The notes beneath the pieces are model-generated. The model saw only the letters and a list, made by a program, of their open reading frames with translations, made no database searches and was not told the DNA's origin. Of a DNA stretch of 23,789 nucleotides, positions 18,790 through 23,789 are shown piece by piece; within the stretch, counting starts at the first letter, position 1; each line of letters begins with the position of its first letter. The stretch comes from a bacterium (GTDB lineage Bacteria > DRYD01). A program made the position numbers and the translations under genes. The stretch lies in the NCBI GenBank assembly GCA_030549815.1, contig JAUQQQ010000003.1, positions 1 to 23,789 on the forward strand, in the 5' to 3' direction.

Positions 18790-20082
18790 CTACATTTTTT
18801 GAGAAACTGCAAAAGAGGGGGAAGTATTTTTTATAATAAATGTTCCTAAAAGTCCTAATGTTCCAACTATTCCTAAAAGTATCGATTCTTTTGATTGCTT
18901 CATATATCCGCAATGAACGAGCATGTATGTATCTTGGTTTCCTATGAAATGATTAAAACAGAAATATTTGTTTTCTTGTAATTCGATAGCATATACTTTA
19001 CAATTTTTTTCATCAATAGATTTAGCTGTTATTTTTTCTTGAATTATAGTGTTATTATGGAATAGGGTTAGTGTGTCACCGATTTGTAAATGTTCAAACT
19101 TTTTGATTTTACCATTAATGATAGCAGGGTGGTTAGAAGTGGCTCTAAATATTCTACCAGATTCTGTTTGGATTTGAATAATCTCAAAAATGCCATCGTG
19201 TTCATGTAGTTTTTCGACTTTAAGAGCTAATAATTGTTTATTATCAAAAGAAAGGATAAAATCATTTGATTGTATTTCTTCAATTTTTTTGGGAACAATT
19301 TTTCCTTCTTCATAGGTTAAGATAAGTGTTCCTTTTTCAAAACATCCTCCTCCGCCACCACCGCCTCCACTGCTTCCTTGGGTTGTAGTAGTTGTTTGTT
19401 GAGTAGTTGTTTGTTGAGTAGTTGTTTGTTGAGTAGTTGTTTGTTGAGTAGTTGTTTGTTGAGTAGTTGTTTGTTGAGTGGTTGTTTGTTGGGTAGTTGT
19501 TGTTTGTGTAGGAGGAGATGGGGGGGGAGGGGGAGGAGTAACAAGTGCTGTCATTATTGGCGCATAATAGTTATCTGGTAGATTAACGGATAAATCAGTA
19601 TCGTTAATTGGTTGTCCTGATGTAATTTTTTTAAGGCTATAACTACTTATAAAGAAATCAGTTTTATATTTTTTTATATTTCCTTTGTGTTCCCATTCTA
19701 CTTCGATTGTTACCCGATAAATATTTTCAAAATTACCTGCAATGATACCTGGTTTTCTTTCTCGTTGGAAGTTAAGTAGTCTGATATTTCTAATAATAGG
19801 ATCATTTAGTTTAGATTGTTCTAATCTGGTTTGGATTATGTTGTTAATATTGGTTTTGTATGTCATAGAGCTGTCTTGTAGTAATTCAAAATATAGGGGT
19901 GTATTATTAAGCATATCTTGTTGGATAAAGGTCATTACGTTGTTGATTTTTGTTATTTTGTTGTTAATAGTGTTAATATCTGTTCCCCAATAGACTATCA
20001 TATAGAGAGCCATAATAAGAATTATAGCTATAGTGAAACTAATAATAACTTCAACAATTGTAATCCCTTTTCTTAATGTCAT
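18790..20082 (-). CDS. Pseudopilin with a C-terminal Hint (Hedgehog/intein) domain and membrane tail
   Basis: A 430-residue four-part protein. (1) A prepilin signal, with cleavage expected between Gly6 and Ile7, Glu at +5 and a hydrophobic helix to about residue 31, then a PilW/GspJ-like head to about 180. (2) A linker of Pro-rich sequence, seven TTTQQ repeats (195-229) and eight glycines (239-246). (3) A Hint domain from Cys247: block A CFEKGTLILTY, block B TSNHP (His318), and the final strands ending YMLVHC (His390, Cys391). (4) A hydrophobic segment of about 17 residues (400-417) and a short tail. Cys first, TxxH and terminal His fit Hint chemistry; the usual Asn after the last His is missing. 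I chose ATG 20082 over GTG 20091 because the GTG lies inside the ribosome site GAGGTG. It is coupled to the upstream pilin gene. Confidence 0.88.
   Translation of the reverse strand: MTLRKGITIVEVIISFTIAIILIMALYMIVYWGTDINTINNKITKINNVMTFIQQDMLNNTPLYFELLQDSSMTYKTNINNIIQTRLEQSKLNDPIIRNIRLLNFQRERKPGIIAGNFENIYRVTIEVEWEHKGNIKKYKTDFFISSYSLKKITSGQPINDTDLSVNLPDNYYAPIMTALVTPPPPPPSPPTQTTTTQQTTTQQTTTQQTTTQQTTTQQTTTQQTTTQQTTTTTQGSSGGGGGGGGCFEKGTLILTYEEGKIVPKKIEEIQSNDFILSFDNKQLLALKVEKLHEHDGIFEIIQIQTESGRIFRATSNHPAIINGKIKKFEHLQIGDTLTLFHNNTIIQEKITAKSIDEKNCKVYAIELQENKYFCFNHFIGNQDTYMLVHCGYMKQSKESILLGIVGTLGLLGTFIIKNTSPSFAVSQKM
19396..19500 (-). repeat. 15-bp tandem repeat array (seven units) encoding TTTQQ
   Basis: Seven nearly identical 15-bp units lie head to tail inside the Hint-pseudopilin gene, each encoding Thr-Thr-Thr-Gln-Gln. 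Units at one end carry single-base changes. Unit gain or loss keeps the frame and would only alter linker length. Confidence 0.95.
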
Positions 20083-20092
20083 ATAAATCACC

Positions 20093-21067
20093 TCATTTAT
20101 TAATAATTTCTATGCCAAGAACACTGATTTTGTTAATATAGGTATTATTGTCGATATTGTCGAGAATAGTAGATAGAGTGGGGTCGATGGTGGTTAATCT
20201 GCCATCGAGTAAGTATTTTTCCTGGAAATTGGATGTTGTAAATCCTTCCCTTTGACAAAATTGGATGGATCCAAAAAGATAAATTCCTTGTATATTATCA
20301 GGATTGGAAATGGTAATTTTACTGTTAGAGTCGTACATTGTTACAAATTGACCATTTAAACATAGTTTATTTTTTTGTGAATCTGTTGATGAAAACTGTG
20401 ATGTATCAAGAGTTATTTGAGGAGCGATTACTCTAAGTAGGCCATTATCATTAGAGATTGATAGTTTGTTTTGTGTTTCTATTTGATTGATGTAATCTTG
20501 TAAATTGGAGAAATTGCTATAGATAATGTTGTTTTTTATTGTTACTGGTTCTATTGATACTATTGTTATTTTTGTATCGATTACTGCATTAGTAATACTA
20601 TTAGGGGAATCACTACCTAGTATTAGTGGAACTTCACTGTAAATGATAGTATTGAAATCGGGGGTGTATGTGTAGATAGTGACAATGTTAGGATAGTATC
20701 TTAGAATTTTTGAGAAGGGTTTAACGTTGATATTAAGATTATAGTTATTTGCGGCATTGATTATGGATGAATCATTGGATATCACTTTGTCTCCATTTTG
20801 TAGTTTTATAGTTGTAGGGTTTTTAGTGAGGTGGATAAAAGTTGCGATAAGAGTATTGTCAGTTTTTCTGAATTCTATTACTTGACCTCCTGCATTAGTT
20901 GAAAAGTTTAATTTAATTGGGGATGGAGCTGTTGATCTTATCCAAATGCTTCCATAAGGTGTTAGAACGATTTCACCACTGTTGGAATATTGTTGGCTGT
21001 AAGTAGAATTCATTGGATCAACTATTTTAGTTTTTGCGTTGTCTCTGAAGGATCTATAATATTGCAT
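20093..21067 (-). CDS. Distal part of a PilX-like pilin gene, downstream of an in-frame TAG
   Basis: This 324-codon stretch from the first ATG lacks any signal peptide, although its beta-rich, Asn/Ser-rich sequence looks like an extracellular pilin head (for example LRVIAPQITLDTSQF). The frame is open a further 83 codons upstream to the TAG at 21317-21319, and those codons read as normal protein (ESTGDFAFITAKNYEQF). No ATG, GTG or TTG occurs in them, and the ATG at 21067 has no ribosome site. It is therefore best read as the C-terminal 407 residues of the gene that starts at 21676. Its TGA lies within the ribosome site region of the Hint-pseudopilin gene. Confidence 0.7.
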   Translation of the reverse strand: MQYYRSFRDNAKTKIVDPMNSTYSQQYSNSGEIVLTPYGSIWIRSTAPSPIKLNFSTNAGGQVIEFRKTDNTLIATFIHLTKNPTTIKLQNGDKVISNDSSIINAANNYNLNINVKPFSKILRYYPNIVTIYTYTPDFNTIIYSEVPLILGSDSPNSITNAVIDTKITIVSIEPVTIKNNIIYSNFSNLQDYINQIETQNKLSISNDNGLLRVIAPQITLDTSQFSSTDSQKNKLCLNGQFVTMYDSNSKITISNPDNIQGIYLFGSIQFCQREGFTTSNFQEKYLLDGRLTTIDPTLSTILDNIDNNTYINKISVLGIEIINK

Positions 21068-21316
21068 AATAGCGTTGAGATAGTTACTGATTTCAACAAA
21101 TTGAGCAAATTGTTGGATTTCTTGAATATTATCAGGGAAATTTTTCCCATTAACTATCAGATTTTCATCAATTGTAACTTTGGAAAAGATGAAATTTTTA
21201 GTGGGAGGTATGGATATGTTATTTGAAAATATAGCAGCAGAAGAGTAGAAGGAATTTGCTTTAAACTGTTCGTAATTTTTAGCAGTAATAAAAGCGAAAT
21301 CGCCGGTACTTTCTCT

Positions 21317-21319
21317 CTA
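21317..21319 (-). other. In-frame TAG interrupting a PilX-like gene
   Basis: A single TAG separates codons 1-119 from the 407 codons that follow in the same frame. One base change from AAG, CAG or GAG would create it. TAG also ends three other genes in the window. Confidence 0.8.
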
Positions 21320-21676
21320 TTTAACAATACCCCTTGCCCATAGATTCCCATTTTTTGACAATTGGATGAGAAGATGGGTTTGATTAAGAGGAGTTATATT
21401 ATAATTCACAGAATAACGTTGAAGTCTATTTTGGTATTCATATGTTCCATTTTTAATAGAACTATCATTAGGGTTATTTAAGTTTCTTTCTCTGTAAATT
21501 TCAGTAATTGCAGTGAGGATAGATTTTATGTCATAATAGAGTCGAGAATCTTTGTATATGCTTCTGGTTACTTTGATGTCGGTGGAAACATAATTAAAGA
21601 GGATGATACTAAAAAAACTAATGAAAATAGTGAAAAGGGCGAGCCAAAGATACATATAAAGCCCTTTTTTATTCAT
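21317..21676 (-). CDS. PilX-like minor pilin, N-terminal fragment ended by TAG
   Basis: The N-terminus MNKKGLYMYLWLALFTIFIS has a short basic leader, a Gly cleavage site and a hydrophobic helix to about residue 28 without Glu at +5, as in PilX/GspK-type pilins and in the 801-residue protein of the other operon. The fragment continues through an alpha-spine (DIKSILTAITEIYRERN) and the first strands, then stops at 119 aa after NLWARGIVK. A strong ribosome site (AGGAGGGGGTG) precedes the ATG, so translation does begin here. Full length without the TAG would be 527 codons, ending at 20093. It opens the operon that continues to the Hint-pseudopilin gene. It is either a pseudogene, an assembly error or a read-through gene. 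Confidence 0.75.
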   Translation of the reverse strand: MNKKGLYMYLWLALFTIFISFFSIILFNYVSTDIKVTRSIYKDSRLYYDIKSILTAITEIYRERNLNNPNDSSIKNGTYEYQNRLQRYSVNYNITPLNQTHLLIQLSKNGNLWARGIVK

Positions 21677-21694
21677 AACACCCCCTCCTACTTT

Positions 21695-21700
21695 ATTATA
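21695..21700 (-). promoter_or_regulatory. Possible -10 box of the second pilin operon
   Basis: A consensus TATAAT on the minus strand lies 18 bases before the ATG at 21676 and downstream of the terminator at 21733-21769. No convincing -35 box is visible at the right distance, so this is tentative. Confidence 0.3.
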
Positions 21701-21732
21701 CTAAAAAATTATTATGTATTCCCTATCGAATT

Positions 21733-21769
21733 AAAAAAAATTAACAAAATTTTTACATAATTTTGTTAA
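21733..21769 (-). terminator. Intrinsic terminator after the glycine-rich membrane protein gene
   Basis: On the minus strand TTAACAAAAT and ATTTTGTTAA form a perfect 10-bp stem (21760-21769 with 21741-21750) around a 9-base loop, followed immediately by a run of eight T. It lies about 150 bases past the 21917 stop and should separate that unit from the pilin operon downstream. Confidence 0.75.
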
Positions 21770-21916
21770 ATCTTGAATGAAGATTACTGATGCAAGCTAT
21801 TTTGATGCAAACTATTTTTAGGATGAAATTTTTTATATCAGTTAAGCTTTTTCTATAGATGTGGGGTAAATTTGACCGAATAGAAATAATTCTTGTTTCT
21901 GTTGGTTTGTTTTATA

Positions 21917-23317
21917 CTAATTGGTTTGATTTTTTTTATTATTGTTCAATTGTTGTAAATAGTATTCAATATTTTGTAATATTTGTTGACTTGGTATTTT
22001 ATCTATTTGTTCTTTTGCTTTACTATATTCTTGCCCATTAAATACTTGTTGTAAAATTATTAATTTTCTAAATTCTTCTACTGCTCCTGTAGTATTCTTA
22101 TTTATGTAGTATTTGATTGAGTTTGATAGGAATATGTTTGATAATTCTTGGAATAATGCTTGCTTTAGTTGTTCTTCATTTAGGCTGTTAAGTTGTTTGA
22201 TGGTTTCTTCTTTTTGTTCTTTATTTATTTCTGATAGTTCTAAATTTTTGATGATTAATTCTTTATAGAGTTTGGAGGCTTCAGTTAGATTATTTTGTTC
22301 GATCGCTGTTTGGATTTTTTGCAGGTATTTATCTGTATTTTCTTGTATTTCGTTAATATTATTTATTTTATTTGCTACGGAAAAAGATGTTAACAAAAAT
22401 ACTGACAAAGGTATGCCAAGAGCCAGAGGTCCGATCATTGGAAAAAGTATTGTTGCTAAAGTAGACGCACCTAAGGTTGATACTCCACCTATTAATATTC
22501 CTGCAACTACACCTTTCAGTTTTTTAGGAAGTTTTGAAAGAAAAGATAGATGTGGAGTTAAAAAATTTGAAATTTTTGAGGACAAAAAGTTTGACACTTT
22601 TTCAAATAAATTTTCGGTTTTTGGGGAAAACTTATGATTTATGATGGTTAATATTGTATTTAGGAATGCAAAAATCGCTGCATTTATGGGACCACCTATT
22701 ATACTTAGACCAAAACCTAATCCTAATGATGTTAATATTCCTATTAGCAATTTTTTATTTTCATCTGCTTCAAATATATTTGGTAGTTGTGAGGAAAATG
22801 TCGATGTTGTTATTAAAGTTGCAGGTAAGTTGAAAGCGAGAGCCAGTGGTAAAAGTTTAAAGGCAAAGGAATTGTTATTATTTATTTCTTTTGATGCTGT
22901 TGATGTTAGATTTCCTATGTTGGATGCTATTGCAGCAGATATTGCACCAACTATTATGGATAGTGGATTGTTTATCCCCATCCCTAAACTTAATGCAGAA
23001 AAAGCGGCTGACGATATGAGTGTAGATGTAATTAATGATAGTATTGGGTTTTGTGTTTTTTTACCTACTAAATTACCTATGACTGATCCTGTGATCGATG
23101 ATGCTCCTGTTATTGGGCCACCTATGATGGAACCCCATAAGCCTGCGTTTATTGCTCCCCTTAAAGCGGAAACGTTGTATTTATCACTTATCGGTATTGA
23201 ATCAAATTCTTCTTTTATTTTTTGTAAATTTTCTTTGATATTTTCAAAGAGTTTTTGAATGTAGTTTTTGTCAATAGTTAAAGAATGAGGTTTATTTTGT
23301 AGATTGGTAGTATCCAT
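21917..23317 (-). CDS. Glycine-rich multi-pass membrane protein of unknown function
   Basis: A 466-residue protein I do not recognise. Residues 1-50 are a charged helical head. Residues about 52-325 hold many hydrophobic Gly/Ala/Ser-rich segments with glycine-zipper character; the phrase IIGGPI occurs twice (IIGGPITG and IIGGPINA), hinting at internal duplication. Residues about 330-466 are a Lys/Glu/Gln-rich helical tail with TPR-like spacing (AIEQNNLTEASKLYKELI). Such layouts occur in pore-forming or membrane-scaffold proteins and in some phage tail tape-measure proteins, but nothing proves either. AAGGAG sits 9 bases before the ATG and the gene follows the M15 peptidase gene by 13 bases, so the two form an operon. 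The gene ends with TAG and its unit with a clear terminator. Confidence 0.75.
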   Translation of the reverse strand: MDTTNLQNKPHSLTIDKNYIQKLFENIKENLQKIKEEFDSIPISDKYNVSALRGAINAGLWGSIIGGPITGASSITGSVIGNLVGKKTQNPILSLITSTLISSAAFSALSLGMGINNPLSIIVGAISAAIASNIGNLTSTASKEINNNNSFAFKLLPLALAFNLPATLITTSTFSSQLPNIFEADENKKLLIGILTSLGLGFGLSIIGGPINAAIFAFLNTILTIINHKFSPKTENLFEKVSNFLSSKISNFLTPHLSFLSKLPKKLKGVVAGILIGGVSTLGASTLATILFPMIGPLALGIPLSVFLLTSFSVANKINNINEIQENTDKYLQKIQTAIEQNNLTEASKLYKELIIKNLELSEINKEQKEETIKQLNSLNEEQLKQALFQELSNIFLSNSIKYYINKNTTGAVEEFRKLIILQQVFNGQEYSKAKEQIDKIPSQQILQNIEYYLQQLNNNKKNQTN

Positions 23318-23330
23318 TTGGTTTTACTCC

Positions 23331-23789
23331 TTATGGTAGTTGTATGTGCATGTGTGGTCCTGTTTTATATGGGCTATCATAGATATACTCGTTATAAACT
23401 TTGAATCCTGCTTTTTCTGCTAATTTTTCTACTATTTTGGATTCTTCTTGGGTAAGTGGTTCGACGACGAAGTCGAGAGCTTCTCCTCTGTAGTGTGCGC
23501 TATTTGGCATATGTTGTCCATCCATTCCTGAGGTTATAGTTATTTCTCTGCCAGGGAAGTACTGTTTTATCATTTTTTCTAATTCCATAAATTTTGCTGC
23601 GACTTCTGCTTTCATTTTGAAACCCCTAAATTCTATGATCGAATCTTTATTTATTGAGTCAAGTATGTTATTATTTATGCCAAACTTGTTGTTTGATAGA
23701 AAATTAAGTAAATTTTCTACATTGGATTGTTCAGTTTTTGTATTATTATCCGTATTTATATTTTTTTCAAATATTTGGGAAAATTTGGT
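23331..23789 (-). CDS. M15-like zinc peptidase domain protein (5' end outside the window)
   Basis: The C-terminal domain has the pattern of D-Ala-D-Ala carboxypeptidase/M15 metallopeptidases: SGMDGQHMPNSAHYRGEALDF gives the first His and Asp zinc ligands, and GPHMHIQLP gives the last HxH. Likely substrate is peptidoglycan cross-bridges or stem peptides, but a non-catalytic or other peptidase role is possible. An internal ATG at 23615 would give 94 aa, but the frame stays open for 58 more codons to the window edge (TKFSQIFEKN to EFRGFK). No ribosome site is seen at 23615, so the real protein is longer with an Asn/Lys-rich N-terminal part. It is co-transcribed with the glycine-rich membrane protein gene. 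No BLAST-level identity is claimed. Confidence 0.75.
   Translation of the reverse strand, partial: TKFSQIFEKNINTDNNTKTEQSNVENLLNFLSNNKFGINNNILDSINKDSIIEFRGFKMKAEVAAKFMELEKMIKQYFPGREITITSGMDGQHMPNSAHYRGEALDFVVEPLTQEESKIVEKLAEKAGFKVYNEYIYDSPYKTGPHMHIQLP

Noticed and set aside
19396-19500. Short repeats that might be a CRISPR array
   Set aside because: The 15-bp units are directly adjacent without spacers and encode TTTQQ in frame; they are a protein linker repeat.
19378-19581. Cys/Ser/Leu-repeat plus-strand open frame opposite the TTTQQ array
   Set aside because: It is simply the antisense reading of the 15-bp repeats, with no ribosome site.
21317-21319. Genome-wide reassignment of TAG to an amino acid
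   Set aside because: TAG ends three other genes in the window (16004, 18790, 21917). At 16004 it is followed directly by TAA, and the extensions past the other two are short and unconvincing. A single-gene event is simpler.
22641-23258. Long plus-strand open frame (205 codons) opposite the membrane protein gene
   Set aside because: It is antisense to a gene with a good ribosome site, gives an unusual composition and has no ribosome site; it is a shadow frame.
21917-23317. Calling the 466-residue protein a phage tape-measure protein
   Set aside because: Glycine-rich hydrophobic segments and a neighbouring peptidase are suggestive, but no other phage gene is visible and the neighbours are pilin genes.

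Overview
The window is AT-rich bacterial DNA with strongly AT-biased codon use. Arginine is mostly AGA/AGG, and most ribosome binding sites are GGAGG- or GGGGGTG-like. TGA, TAA and TAG all end genes and Trp is TGG, so the ordinary bacterial code applies. The presence of long HPF, ClpX, SecA, NAD-dependent ligase, an HD-GYP protein, EtfAB and several type IV pilin-like proteins indicates a free-living bacterium, not a reduced symbiont. I cannot assign a phylum from the sequence alone.

Left part, plus strand (113-11745): a tightly packed housekeeping series. valS and clpX overlap by four bases (ATGA). One base later comes a membrane GAF/HD-GYP protein (probable c-di-GMP phosphodiesterase), then a long-form hibernation factor (hpf) whose stop overlaps the secA start. 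A small cupin gene overlaps the start of ligA, whose product lacks a BRCT domain. A short structured spacer with a perfect 13-bp hairpin precedes a class I glutamine-amidotransferase-like (peptidase C26) hydrolase.

Middle part: a minus-strand operon of three type IV pilin-like genes (15525 down to 11746: PilV-, PilW- and PilX-like, the last 801 aa and rich in Asn/Gln). Next are a divergent small gene of unknown function, a gene-poor stretch with a tRNA-Gly(CCC), and a tiny Thr/Gln-rich lipoprotein gene with a good promoter. The etfB-etfA pair (plus strand) follows.

Right part, minus strand: a second pilin-like operon (21676 down to 18790). Its first gene is PilX-like and is cut by a single in-frame TAG; beyond the stop the frame stays open for 407 more codons. 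Its second gene is the most unusual in the window. It encodes a prepilin-type N-terminus and pseudopilin head, then a (TTTQQ)7 plus Gly8 linker, then a Hedgehog/intein-type Hint domain starting at a Cys right after the glycines, and finally a C-terminal membrane segment. Upstream, and ended by its own intrinsic terminator, is a pair made of an M15-like zinc peptidase domain (truncated by the window edge) and a glycine-rich multi-pass membrane protein with a helical tail.

How they may work together (inference): the left genes are core translation, proteolysis, secretion and repair functions. The two pilin operons probably supply minor pilins or pseudopilins of a type IV pilus or secretion machine encoded elsewhere. 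The Hint-bearing pseudopilin suggests a surface filament subunit whose C-terminus is released or covalently transferred by autoprocessing; it is the best candidate for an undescribed system here.
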